From Bacteroidia bacterium (GTDB taxonomy: Bacteria > Bacteroidota > Bacteroidia > B-17B0 > Aurantibacillaceae): a stretch of DNA of 64,000 nucleotides. The stretch covers positions 434,001 through 498,000 of the forward strand of contig JAEUTO010000005.1 of NCBI GenBank assembly GCA_016787785.1. Direction: 5' to 3'. This document shows positions 24,967 to 34,135 of the stretch, one piece after another. Positions within the stretch are counted from its first letter, which is position 1, and every line of letters begins with the position of its first letter. Both the position numbers and the translations under genes were made by a program. Below the pieces are notes generated by a model, which had not been told where the DNA came from, made no database searches, and saw only the letters and a list, made by a program, of their open reading frames with translations.

Positions 24967-27000
24967 TTACAATTTGATGCCAATTATACACACGTCATCT
25001 ACTTGCTCAAGACTACCTTTCCAGTTTAAAAAGTTATTTTCTAAAACTTCTTTTTGTTCGTTAGTAGATTTGCTAACATTTGCGAATAAAAGGTCGTTTA
25101 GCTGCTTGTACTTAAATTTTTTTCCTTTTGGTCCGCCGAACTGATCGGCATAACCATCGGTAAATAAATAGATGCTATCACCTTTGTTAAGCGAAAGCTT
25201 ATGTGTTGTAAACGGCAGTGGCTGATCTGTTTTTCCAATAGGTTGTTTATTCGCTTTTATTTCCTTCATTTCGCTTTCGCTGTAATACCAAAGCGGATTA
25301 TTTGCACCGGCCCATTGCAGAGTTATTTTGTTATCTGAAGAAGTGCTTTTATTTATAGAGATCAACGAAATATCCATGCCGTCTTTTACATCGCTTTGGC
25401 TCCTTTCAAATGTTTCTACTACGAGCTCGCGCACCTTATCCAATATTTTTGAGGGTTCTGTTATTTTCATTTCTTTTACGGTACGATTTAACGCGTTGCT
25501 ACAAACAACCGAAACCATAGCTCCCGGAACACCATGGCCGGTGCAATCTGCAGCAGCAATTAAAATTTTATCCTCAGTAACTTCCATCCAGTAAAAATCT
25601 CCTGCAACAATATCTTTAGGCCGATAATAGATGAACGAAGCAGGGAGGAATTGGGTAATAAAGTTGTCTGGTGGCAAAATGGCTTGTTGAAGTCGTTTGG
25701 CATAGCTAATACTATCTAAAATTTCTTTTTGTTTTTCTTCAACAAGTTCTTTTTGATCTTCTACTTCTTTTTTCTGACTTTCAATTAGTATGTTCTTTGA
25801 AACTAATTCCTTATTGATCTTTTGTTTTTGTCGATTGCTTCTGTAAATTAAAACGGCAAACAGAAATATCAAAATGGTAAGAACGGCCCCCGAATAAATG
25901 ATGATCCTGTTTTTTTTAAGCGTTTCTTCTTGGGTTGCTTTATCAGCAGTTAGTAGTTTTATCTCGTTTTCTTTTTTCTCGGTTTCATATTTTTCTTTTA
26001 AGCTATTAACCTGACTGGAATTTTCAGAATTGTAGATAGTGTCTTTTATTTGCGATAAAATTTTGTGATACCTATAGGCGTTTTTCCAGTCGCCTTTGTT
26101 TTCATAAATGCCTGCCAGCTGGTTGTAACAGTGTGTAGCTTCGTACGTATATTTATCTTTGCCAAACACGAGTATTACTTCTTCCAGCAGTTTAATAGCA
26201 GCATCTGTTTTATTTGTATTCTTGTAAACAAAAGCAAGGTCCATACTCCAAACGGCAATAGAGGTTGGCTTTGCATTCTCCTCTTTTTCTATTTCAAGGC
26301 AGCGTTTAATTAATGGTTCTGCACTTACAAAATCTTTTTTTTCGCAGTACGCCAGGCCAAGGTTGCCATATACTTTTGGATCTTCAAGATTGTTTTTCTT
26401 CATTGTCTCAAAAGCCCATTTTTCATATAGTAGCGCGCTGTCCGCTACATGAAGATCAATATATGAAAGACCAATATTCATCAGAACAATCATTTCGTAC
26501 ATGGCATTTTTATTTGCAAAAAATTGATACGATCTTTTAAAATAATTTATCGACTCCCTGTTCTTTTTCAGTTTTCTTAATACGATGCCAATGTTTGCTT
26601 CTGTTCTGGCGGTAGCCATTTTATCATCTATTTTTTTGGAAAAAGACAAGGACCGCATATAAGAGTTGATTGCTTCAGGGTAATTGCCTTTTTCATCAAA
26701 AAGAATTCCCTTTAGTTTGTTAGCAAACGCCAAGCCTCTGTAAAATTTTAATTTTTCCGCTAATGGAAGAACTTCATTGCAATACTCTTCAGCTAGTTTG
26801 GGGTTTGAATATTTAATGGTGAAGGCTAACTCGTTCAGGCATTTGATCCTATTGGTATCCTGGCCTAATGTTTTAAGCTTCGCCGTTAGGCTGTCTGCCA
26901 GCTTACTGTCAAATTGCGCCAGTGCAAGAGCATTACACAAAAAGCAAACTAATATAATAAGAGTTACTTTTATTTTCATTGTTTGTGTTTTAAGCATCAT
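24967..27000 (-). CDS. TPR sensor protein with SpoIIE/PP2C-type serine phosphatase
   Basis: The 677-residue protein has a signal peptide (about 8-29), about six tetratricopeptide repeats (about 40-335, for example ATARTEANIGIVLRKLKKN), a membrane segment (about 370-388, IIIYSGAVLTILIFLFAVLIY), a coiled coil (390-440) and a cytoplasmic SpoIIE-type PP2C domain (445-677). Metal-binding Asp motifs are visible: VAGDFYW, AAADCTGHGVPGAM, KDGMDIS, FTDGYADQ and VDDVCII. It would dephosphorylate a serine on an unknown partner, such as an anti-sigma antagonist, in response to a periplasmic signal. ATG 27000 overlaps the nitrilase stop (ATGA); ATG 26979 is an alternative. Confidence 0.88.
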   Translation of the reverse strand: MMLKTQTMKIKVTLIILVCFLCNALALAQFDSKLADSLTAKLKTLGQDTNRIKCLNELAFTIKYSNPKLAEEYCNEVLPLAEKLKFYRGLAFANKLKGILFDEKGNYPEAINSYMRSLSFSKKIDDKMATARTEANIGIVLRKLKKNRESINYFKRSYQFFANKNAMYEMIVLMNIGLSYIDLHVADSALLYEKWAFETMKKNNLEDPKVYGNLGLAYCEKKDFVSAEPLIKRCLEIEKEENAKPTSIAVWSMDLAFVYKNTNKTDAAIKLLEEVILVFGKDKYTYEATHCYNQLAGIYENKGDWKNAYRYHKILSQIKDTIYNSENSSQVNSLKEKYETEKKENEIKLLTADKATQEETLKKNRIIIYSGAVLTILIFLFAVLIYRSNRQKQKINKELVSKNILIESQKKEVEDQKELVEEKQKEILDSISYAKRLQQAILPPDNFITQFLPASFIYYRPKDIVAGDFYWMEVTEDKILIAAADCTGHGVPGAMVSVVCSNALNRTVKEMKITEPSKILDKVRELVVETFERSQSDVKDGMDISLISINKSTSSDNKITLQWAGANNPLWYYSESEMKEIKANKQPIGKTDQPLPFTTHKLSLNKGDSIYLFTDGYADQFGGPKGKKFKYKQLNDLLFANVSKSTNEQKEVLENNFLNWKGSLEQVDDVCIIGIKL

Positions 27001-27782
27001 TTTAATTCAAAATCATCCGCATCTAAACCTACGGGAAATAATTTTCTAAAATCTTCCAAATAATTTTTATCCAAAGCAATGGTTTCAATACATTCTTCAT
27101 TTGCTTTTGGCTGGTTGATTATCTCGCCGCGGGGATTTATTATTAAACTTTCGCCTGAATGATTATAATTGTTGCCGTCTTTTCCAATACGGTTCAAGCC
27201 AATAACATAACACTGGTTCTCAATAGCACGGGCAATCAATAATTGTTTCCACGGATAAACGCGGACCTCCGGCCAATTTGCAACATAAACCAAAACGTCG
27301 TATTGAGGTTTTTGATCCTTAAAATTTCTACTCCAAACCGGGAAACGCAAGTCATAACAAACTAAAGGCATAATATTCCAACCACCGATCTGTTTAACTA
27401 TTTTTTTTGTTCCGGCAGTATATTTTTCATCTTCGTTTGCCATGCGGAATAGATGACGCTTATCGTAAAAAGAAGAGTTACCGTTCGGTTCTATCCAATG
27501 CAAGCGGTTGTAATACTTATCACCCTCTTTTATGGCAACACTTCCTGCAAGAACAGCATTTTTTTCTTTAGACCTTTTTAATAACCAATTATGCGTTACA
27601 GTTAAATGCTCTTCTGCAACCTTTGCAGGGTCCATACTAAAACCTGTTGTAAACATCTCGGGTAATAGAATTAGGTCGGTTGGCTCTGTTATTTTATTTA
27701 TCAGCGCATCAAAATGTGCCAGGTTATTTGCCCTGTCTTCCCAGAATAGCTGAGTTTGTATGATCGTTACTTTCATCTGCAA
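26997..27782 (-). CDS. carbon-nitrogen hydrolase, omega-amidase-like (nitrilase superfamily)
   Basis: The 261-residue cytosolic enzyme shows the catalytic triad of the nitrilase superfamily: E42 in LLPEMFTTGF, K108 in FYDKRHLF and C142 in PLVCYDLRFPVW. The YDKRHLFR and ANWPEVRVYPW text resembles YafV/Nit2 omega-amidases, which hydrolyse alpha-ketoglutaramate or alpha-ketosuccinamate as metabolite repair. The substrate is inferred. The gene overlaps its upstream neighbour by 10 bp and its downstream neighbour by 4 bp. It therefore belongs to the three-gene operon with the TMTC-like and SpoIIE proteins, whose common logic is not obvious. Confidence 0.88.
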   Translation of the reverse strand: MQMKVTIIQTQLFWEDRANNLAHFDALINKITEPTDLILLPEMFTTGFSMDPAKVAEEHLTVTHNWLLKRSKEKNAVLAGSVAIKEGDKYYNRLHWIEPNGNSSFYDKRHLFRMANEDEKYTAGTKKIVKQIGGWNIMPLVCYDLRFPVWSRNFKDQKPQYDVLVYVANWPEVRVYPWKQLLIARAIENQCYVIGLNRIGKDGNNYNHSGESLIINPRGEIINQPKANEECIETIALDKNYLEDFRKLFPVGLDADDFELK

Positions 27783-29599
27783 TATTTATTAAATGCATCT
27801 ATAGCCGGTTGATAATTTTTTTGCGCGGCGATCTTAAAGTCCTCGCACGCGCCTTGTTTCAAATTCACTTTGGCAACACCTCGCCAGTAATAGGCTTCAA
27901 AATAATTCGGATTTAATTGCAGGCACATATCGATCTCAGTAATGCAGGTTTTAAAATCCTGTTTCTTGCCAAACACAATAGCGCGTTTAAAATAAAATTC
28001 GGCTTCTGAGTTATCCAGTTCAATACACTTGTTATACTCATTCAATGCATCATCCAAACGATTAAGATCATTATAACAATTGCCCAATGCAAAATGCGCT
28101 CGGGTATTATTTGGATCTGTTTTTAAAACATAGTTCGCGTCATTTATAGCTTTTGGAAAATCGCCCAACATATAATAAGCGTTTGCGCGTCCAACATATG
28201 CTTTAGGGTATTCATATAATTCTATCACCTGGTTAAAACTTTTAACGGCATCTTGAGGTTTATTATTTTTTAAATATAAAAGACCACGATTATAAAAGCC
28301 TTTGTAATTTCTTGGAGCAACAGAAACCGCTTTATTAAGATATTCAAGCGCTTTGTTATCTTCGTTCAGAAACATACTTTCTACACCGGCACTATTTAAA
28401 ACGATGAATTGGTTAGGATATTTTTTATTGATGTCCTCATACAAACTCAAAGCACTTTTCCAATCGTTGGTGCGGGAAAAAGAAAAGACAGAGAAAAGAA
28501 CAATAGAAATTAAAGAAATGAGAATAGGCTGAATTTTTAATTTTGAAATAAGCAATCCTGCTAACCAGGCAAAACCAATTAAAGGCACATACATATAGCG
28601 ATCGGCATAAAGCACTTCGCCAAAAGGTAAGAACTGCAACACTAAAATTAAATTGGCTAAAATAAATAACAGTATTGCAAGTGCAGAGTATTTTTTTTGC
28701 TTGATAAAAAGAAAGATCAATCCTGCAATAATTAAAAGGCCTGAGAAACCAACTACAAAAACCGCGTTCGAAATTTCGGGGTAGGGATAGATCACGCTTA
28801 AATTAACCGGCACTAAAAATAAGATCAAATATTTTAGCAAAGCAAAACCGGCAAAACCAATTCTTTGATAAAAAGGGAATTCGTGCGAATGGTTAATGAA
28901 TTGGTCGGCCGTTTGTGTTTTAATATTAATGATCCCAAATAAAACGGCCAATAAAATAAAAGGAATTTTATTTACAAGAAATTTTGGCGCGACCTTTTTC
29001 TGAATTAAAATATCAATACAGATTAATGTGATTGGAAAAATAACAACCGATGATTTGCTTAAACAACCCAACACAAAAAACAAAAAGCACAAAATATAGT
29101 CTTTGATTTTTGAGTGTTCTGTAAAATTTAAGTAAGACAAAACGCCGGCCAAATAAAAAGTAGTAGAAAGCACATTCTTTAATTCACCTATCCAGCCAAC
29201 CGACTCTACCTGCATGGGATGTAACAAAAAAATAACGGCGCCAAGGTTGGCAATAAGGTCGTTCTTAAAAAGCCTTTTACCTAATTGATAGACTAAAATA
29301 CCATTTATTAAATGAAATAGAAGATTAATGAAATGGTGTGCGCCGTCGGTATTTTCAAAAAGCAACCAACCAATAGAATGCGCAAGCATGGTTACTGGAA
29401 TATAATTACCTACGAAGTGGTTGCTAAATAAAGCGGTTACATCAAAAGCTTTTACGAATTTATTCTTAAACACCATTTCAGGATCATCCCAACTTATGTG
29501 CCCGAAGAATAAAAATTTTGAATAAACAATTAATGTTACAATTAACGCAACGGTTAGTACAAGGTTTTGACTGATTATTTTTTGGACTTTACTAAGCAC
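27773..29599 (-). CDS. TMTC-like GT-C membrane glycosyltransferase with TPR domain
   Basis: The 608-residue protein has about ten to eleven membrane segments in residues 12-385. An acidic WDDPEMV motif lies in the first extracytoplasmic loop (about 36-42), the usual metal or sugar site of GT-C enzymes. LLHPMQVESVGWIGELKNVLS is typical of TMTC-type proteins. The C-terminal third (about 405-600) consists of five or six tetratricopeptide repeats (NRGLLYLKNNKPQDAVKSF). Eukaryotic TMTC proteins O-mannosylate cadherins with the TPR part binding the acceptor. A role in glycosylating exported proteins is plausible here, near T9SS cargo, but unproven. Confidence 0.75.
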   Translation of the reverse strand: MLSKVQKIISQNLVLTVALIVTLIVYSKFLFFGHISWDDPEMVFKNKFVKAFDVTALFSNHFVGNYIPVTMLAHSIGWLLFENTDGAHHFINLLFHLINGILVYQLGKRLFKNDLIANLGAVIFLLHPMQVESVGWIGELKNVLSTTFYLAGVLSYLNFTEHSKIKDYILCFLFFVLGCLSKSSVVIFPITLICIDILIQKKVAPKFLVNKIPFILLAVLFGIINIKTQTADQFINHSHEFPFYQRIGFAGFALLKYLILFLVPVNLSVIYPYPEISNAVFVVGFSGLLIIAGLIFLFIKQKKYSALAILLFILANLILVLQFLPFGEVLYADRYMYVPLIGFAWLAGLLISKLKIQPILISLISIVLFSVFSFSRTNDWKSALSLYEDINKKYPNQFIVLNSAGVESMFLNEDNKALEYLNKAVSVAPRNYKGFYNRGLLYLKNNKPQDAVKSFNQVIELYEYPKAYVGRANAYYMLGDFPKAINDANYVLKTDPNNTRAHFALGNCYNDLNRLDDALNEYNKCIELDNSEAEFYFKRAIVFGKKQDFKTCITEIDMCLQLNPNYFEAYYWRGVAKVNLKQGACEDFKIAAQKNYQPAIDAFNKYCR

Positions 29600-29657
29600 T
29601 ATTACAAAAATAGCATTTAGTCCTAATCAATCAGGGATATAATTTTAAAAATTTAAA

Positions 29658-32600
29658 TTATCTGTATAAACTCACATTCCCTTTTTGGTCGTAGGTTTTA
29701 TCATCCTTACCGGTTGCAGTAATAATGTAAAAATAGGTGCCGTCAGATGCGTCTTTACCAGCCATGGTTTTGCCATCCCAGGCTATATTTCCGGTTGTGC
29801 TATTACTTTCAAATACCTTATTTCCCCAGCGATCATATATTAAAGCATGTATCTCGCTTACGTTTGCTACTTTTAAAAAGAAAACGTCGTTGCTTCCGTC
29901 ACCGTTTGGTGTAAATACATTTGGTATTTCCAGTTTTGAAGGCAGTTCAACATTAATGACCTTAACAACTGTATCTATACAAGTTCCTTTGGTAACATAC
30001 ATGGTCACGGTATAAGTTCCCGCATTGCTGTATGTTGTTACAGGCGTAATTGTTGATGAAGTAGTAACCTGGCTCTGGCCATTTCCAAAACTCCAAACCG
30101 AAGTAATGCTGGACGTGCCTGTTGCCGTAGAACTGGATGCTGATAAATTATCGAAGCTTACAATTAATGGCGCATAACCGCTAAAAGTGCTCGGTAAAAA
30201 ATCACCATTTAATGCACCATTAACAACTGTTATAACAGCGTTATTTGAACAACCATTCAGCGTATTTGTAACCGAAACTGCATATTGTCCTGCAAGATTA
30301 ACTGTTACCATTGAATTTGTATAAGAACTAAATGAAGCTGTGCTTATTGCTCCTAAAGGCGTCCAATAATAGGTAAAGCCGGTTGTTGTACCGGTAATAA
30401 CAGGAAAGATAGGCGTTCCAAAGGTGCCACAATCAAAAGTATAAGTTGCAGGGCCAACATTTGGATAGACCCTGTTATCACCAATTGTTTTTGTTGCTAC
30501 CGATGTGCAGCCATTGTTAAGATCTTTCGCTACTAACGTATATTGGTTTGCCACACCTGCAGGTATATAGGCAATATAAGTTGAAGTGTTTGAGAATGTT
30601 TGTTGCGGCGAAGGCCCCGACCAAACATAACCAATTACAGGTTGCGTAGGGAAGAAAATTGCCGGAACGTTACTTGTACTTGCATTGGTTAAATTAATAG
30701 TTTCTGTTGCGCAGGTAATAAAATTTGCACCGGTAATTATTGCATTTGGTTTTGCTGTGTTTTGATAGATCGTAAAAGGCTGTATGCTTTTACACTTATT
30801 TATATTATCTGTAACGGATAACGTATAGGTAGCAACAACTGTATTTGTGGAGTTGGTAGTTGTGCAAACTGTTAGTGTATCGTTTGGCAGTTGACCTGCG
30901 GGCGGGCCCGGAAAAGCCCAGCTAAATGCAACGTTCGTATTAGTGCTGGTACCTTTTATTAAAGTGCAAGGCACATCGCATGTTAGTGTTTGTGTGTTTG
31001 CGGATGCAGAAATTTGCGGTGCAAACGTATTTTGAATAATAGAAACAGGAATTTTTGTTTCGCAATTGTTTGTATTGTCATGCACAATTACAGTGTATTG
31101 CCCTGGCACGTTTGCCGTATAGGTTGCTGAGCCACCAACGGTGTAAGTGGGTCCAACAAAGGTTGGAGGCAATACCGTATAAGAAACGGGGCCGCCGGGT
31201 GTTGGCGCAGTTGTTACGTTAGATATATTAATAGTTGCTAAACTTGTTGTGGCGCAGCCAATAGTAAATTGTTGCGGACTAGTAATTGTAAACGTTGGAA
31301 ATCCGGATGATGAAGTAATGGTAACAGTTTTACACGTGCTACAACCACTTACATTATCTGTTACGCAATAAGTATAAGTTCCCGGCGCACTTGAATTATA
31401 AATTGAAATGGTGCCCGCATTAGTTGCCGCTCCCGGAGAAAATGGTGAATACCACGAATGCGTAACATTGGTTAAAGAAGAGGTTGTAATACCTGTAAAG
31501 GTTGCAGGAGCTCCAACAGGGCAAACAATATTTTGTGCTAAAGGTGTAACTGTTGAAGAGGGAATACTTAAATTTTGTGTTACCACAAATGTTTGCGTGC
31601 TTACACAACCTGAAGCAGGATTAACACCTGTTACCGACCATGTACCTAAATTGGATGAAGTGAAGTTCCCGGTTGGTCCTGTTTGTGGTGTTGAGAAACC
31701 GTTTGTCCAAGTATAATTATATGTTGCAGGGCTCAAATTAATAACAACAGTTGGCTGTGCACAGGTAACCGTAAAACTTGTACCGCTTGGTGTAAATGTA
31801 AAAGCAGAAATTGCTGCCGGCGCATTAAGGGTAAAGCTTGTTGTAGTTGAACAGCCGCCTGCAGCTGTTATTGTTGCACTATAAACACCAGGTGTAATTC
31901 CTCCGCTTGCAGACGTTTGAGTTGCGCTTGTTACGCCCGTTGGGATGGTTGACCAGTTAACTGTATAATTTGGTACCGGAACTGCGGGCGTAAATGTTAA
32001 TCCTAAATTAAATGCATTAACTGTGTTCGTACAACTTGTTTGTGTAGTTGTTGGCGAAGCGCTTGGTGAAGGATTTACAAAAACAATAAATGTTTGCGTT
32101 TCAGTTGCAGTAACGCTGCTCGAATTTAAACCCGTAACATAAGTAGTATAAGTTGTTGTTACAAGAGGCGACACCGTAAAATTACCCGTTGTGTTTGTCA
32201 GGCCACCCGGATTTACAGAATAAGAAGGACTGGTTAGCAAAGAATTATTTGGAACCGAGAAAGCAGCGGTTGAACCCGCGCAAATTGTTTGGTTTGGAAT
32301 GGTGAGTATACCGCAAACAGAGCAAGAGGTTTGGAAATACATACCTGCCATAACTAAATTAAAACAGTCACTCGTATTTGATGCCCCGTAATTTGCAGTG
32401 GTTTGTCCAACAAATGGCGGCACACCTGGCGCTGAAATATAATTCCAAACCTGTTGCGACGCTGTTGGTAAAAGAAAATTATTTGCCAGACTGTTCAATC
32501 TCACATCGGTAGGTAATACTTTTTGCAAGTCAGAGATCACAATAAAATTGGTAAATACAGATGGTGTTGCGCAAACATTAAAACCCGAAAGAACTGAATT

Positions 32601-33263
32601 CACAGTTCCTGGCGCGGCTACTTGCGCTCCATCTCCTATAATAATACTACCCGTGTAATTTTGCGTTGGATCTGTATAAATAATAAATAAAGTCGCGCCA
32701 TCGGCATCTTTTGGAGGCGTTTGCGGCATAACCGGGATGCCGGAAATAATATAATTTCCATTACCCGCAATAATAGATGTAACATCGCCTCTATAATTAT
32801 AGGTACCACTATAACCCCAGCATTTATCAGAATGTTGACCAATTTGCGTCATAGAGAAGCTAGCAGTTGTAGAAAGTGGATTGGTGATACTTGTGTTGAA
32901 CAGGCCTAAATTCCCGGAAGCGCCAACATATAAAAATGCTTTTTGAATAACGGCTCCAACAGGAATGCCAGCAATTGCAAAGGCAGCTGGCTGATTAAGA
33001 CCCACCTGAAAACTAAAACCACGTTTATATAATGGATTACTAACTTGCACAAAATTTAAACCACAGGCTGTTTGGGTATAACTTGTGGCCATAACACCAT
33101 TTCCATCTAAAACTTTAGCATCATTTTGTTGGAGTTCTGTATTTGGATCGGCCCATTTACAGCCATCACAAGGCGTACCAGGCACATGACCTGTATTTTT
33201 TTGTGCTAAAAAAATGAAGTGCGAGAAAAAAATGATCAGGGTGATGATAAATTTATTTTTCAT
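29658..33263 (-). CDS. large T9SS type B cargo protein with PKD domain
   Basis: The 1201-residue secreted protein has a signal peptide (about 1-20, ending FLAQ). An N-terminal domain (about 30-310) with NPLYKRGFSFQVG and DADGATLFIIYTDP resembles DUF3344-like adhesin heads. Many Thr/Ser-rich beta-sandwich repeats with paired cysteines follow. A PKD domain lies at about 1022-1106 (SVWSFGNGQSQVTTSS). The type B sorting domain (about 1112-1201) reads IPNVFTPNGDGSNDVFFL, ALIYDRWGNKVF, IAWDGKTMAG, DGTYFYIITATG, KGNVSLYR. It is likely an exported surface adhesin. Unlike the other two type B proteins here it has no adjacent porP/sprF gene. Confidence 0.85.
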   Translation of the reverse strand: MKNKFIITLIIFFSHFIFLAQKNTGHVPGTPCDGCKWADPNTELQQNDAKVLDGNGVMATSYTQTACGLNFVQVSNPLYKRGFSFQVGLNQPAAFAIAGIPVGAVIQKAFLYVGASGNLGLFNTSITNPLSTTASFSMTQIGQHSDKCWGYSGTYNYRGDVTSIIAGNGNYIISGIPVMPQTPPKDADGATLFIIYTDPTQNYTGSIIIGDGAQVAAPGTVNSVLSGFNVCATPSVFTNFIVISDLQKVLPTDVRLNSLANNFLLPTASQQVWNYISAPGVPPFVGQTTANYGASNTSDCFNLVMAGMYFQTSCSVCGILTIPNQTICAGSTAAFSVPNNSLLTSPSYSVNPGGLTNTTGNFTVSPLVTTTYTTYVTGLNSSSVTATETQTFIVFVNPSPSASPTTTQTSCTNTVNAFNLGLTFTPAVPVPNYTVNWSTIPTGVTSATQTSASGGITPGVYSATITAAGGCSTTTSFTLNAPAAISAFTFTPSGTSFTVTCAQPTVVINLSPATYNYTWTNGFSTPQTGPTGNFTSSNLGTWSVTGVNPASGCVSTQTFVVTQNLSIPSSTVTPLAQNIVCPVGAPATFTGITTSSLTNVTHSWYSPFSPGAATNAGTISIYNSSAPGTYTYCVTDNVSGCSTCKTVTITSSSGFPTFTITSPQQFTIGCATTSLATINISNVTTAPTPGGPVSYTVLPPTFVGPTYTVGGSATYTANVPGQYTVIVHDNTNNCETKIPVSIIQNTFAPQISASANTQTLTCDVPCTLIKGTSTNTNVAFSWAFPGPPAGQLPNDTLTVCTTTNSTNTVVATYTLSVTDNINKCKSIQPFTIYQNTAKPNAIITGANFITCATETINLTNASTSNVPAIFFPTQPVIGYVWSGPSPQQTFSNTSTYIAYIPAGVANQYTLVAKDLNNGCTSVATKTIGDNRVYPNVGPATYTFDCGTFGTPIFPVITGTTTGFTYYWTPLGAISTASFSSYTNSMVTVNLAGQYAVSVTNTLNGCSNNAVITVVNGALNGDFLPSTFSGYAPLIVSFDNLSASSSTATGTSSITSVWSFGNGQSQVTTSSTITPVTTYSNAGTYTVTMYVTKGTCIDTVVKVINVELPSKLEIPNVFTPNGDGSNDVFFLKVANVSEIHALIYDRWGNKVFESNSTTGNIAWDGKTMAGKDASDGTYFYIITATGKDDKTYDQKGNVSLYR

Positions 33264-33367
33264 GGTTTTTCCTTATTATGTTCTATTCACAATTACCTTG
33301 CCAAAAACTGTTAATGGCTTTAGTTGTTTAAAGTTAATCATTTCTTTAAAAATGGTATTTTTAAGGC

Positions 33368-34135
33368 GTGATAAAATTATCGGTAGTTATAATTACTTTT
33401 AATGAGGAAAAGAACATTGAGCGTTGTTTGCTTTCTGTTAAAGAGATCGCCGACGAAATTGTAGTCCTTGACTCGTTTAGTAAGGACGAAACCCAAGCTA
33501 TATGTGAGAAGCATGGCGTAAAATTCTTTCAGCATGCTTTTGATGGCCACATACAGCAAAAGAACCGCGCTATTACCTATGCTTCAAATGATCATTTACT
33601 TTCATTGGATGCGGATGAAGCTCTGGATGAGACTTTAAAAAATTCTATTCTCGAAATAAAAAAGAATTTTGTAAAAGAAGGTTATTATATGAACCGTCTC
33701 ACCAATTATTGTGGGCACTGGGTAAAACACTGTGGCTGGTACCCTGATGCAAAACTGCGGTTGTGGGATAGAACAAAAGGCCAATGGACGGGAATTAACC
33801 CGCACGATAAATATGAGTTATTTGCGGGCGATAAAAATGCGGGACGTTTAAAAGGAGATATTTTGCATTATAGTTATTATTCTTTGGCCGATCATTATAA
33901 GCAAGTAGAGTATTTTACAACTATTTCGGCAAAAGCGTATTTTGAGAATGGAAAAAAAGCGCCGTTGTTTAAATTAATTGTAAACCCCGTTGCAAAATTC
34001 ATCGATCACTATTTTTTAAAACTTGGATTTTTGGATGGAAAGGCAGGGTACTTGATCTCAGGAATTTCGGCTTACGCAACCTACTTAAAATATAAAAAAC
34101 TAAAAGATCTTTATCATCAAAAAACTACCAGATAA
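33368..34135 (+). CDS. glycosyltransferase family 2, LPS-core (WaaE/KdtX) type
   Basis: The 255-residue protein is a compact GT-A enzyme. IKLSVVIITFNEEKNIERCL is the nucleotide-sugar opening, EIVVLDSFSKDET and LLSLDADEALDE contain the DXD-type metal site. The middle text HWVKHCGWYPDAKLRLWDR and GDILHYSYYSLADHYKQ is typical of the WaaE-like group that adds beta-glucose to the lipopolysaccharide inner core. It starts with GTG at 33368. Its 3' end overlaps the presumed 5' end of the next gene, a GT9 enzyme, by about 23 bp. Together with the SDR gene it forms a small envelope-sugar operon. Confidence 0.85.
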   Translation: MIKLSVVIITFNEEKNIERCLLSVKEIADEIVVLDSFSKDETQAICEKHGVKFFQHAFDGHIQQKNRAITYASNDHLLSLDADEALDETLKNSILEIKKNFVKEGYYMNRLTNYCGHWVKHCGWYPDAKLRLWDRTKGQWTGINPHDKYELFAGDKNAGRLKGDILHYSYYSLADHYKQVEYFTTISAKAYFENGKKAPLFKLIVNPVAKFIDHYFLKLGFLDGKAGYLISGISAYATYLKYKKLKDLYHQKTTR

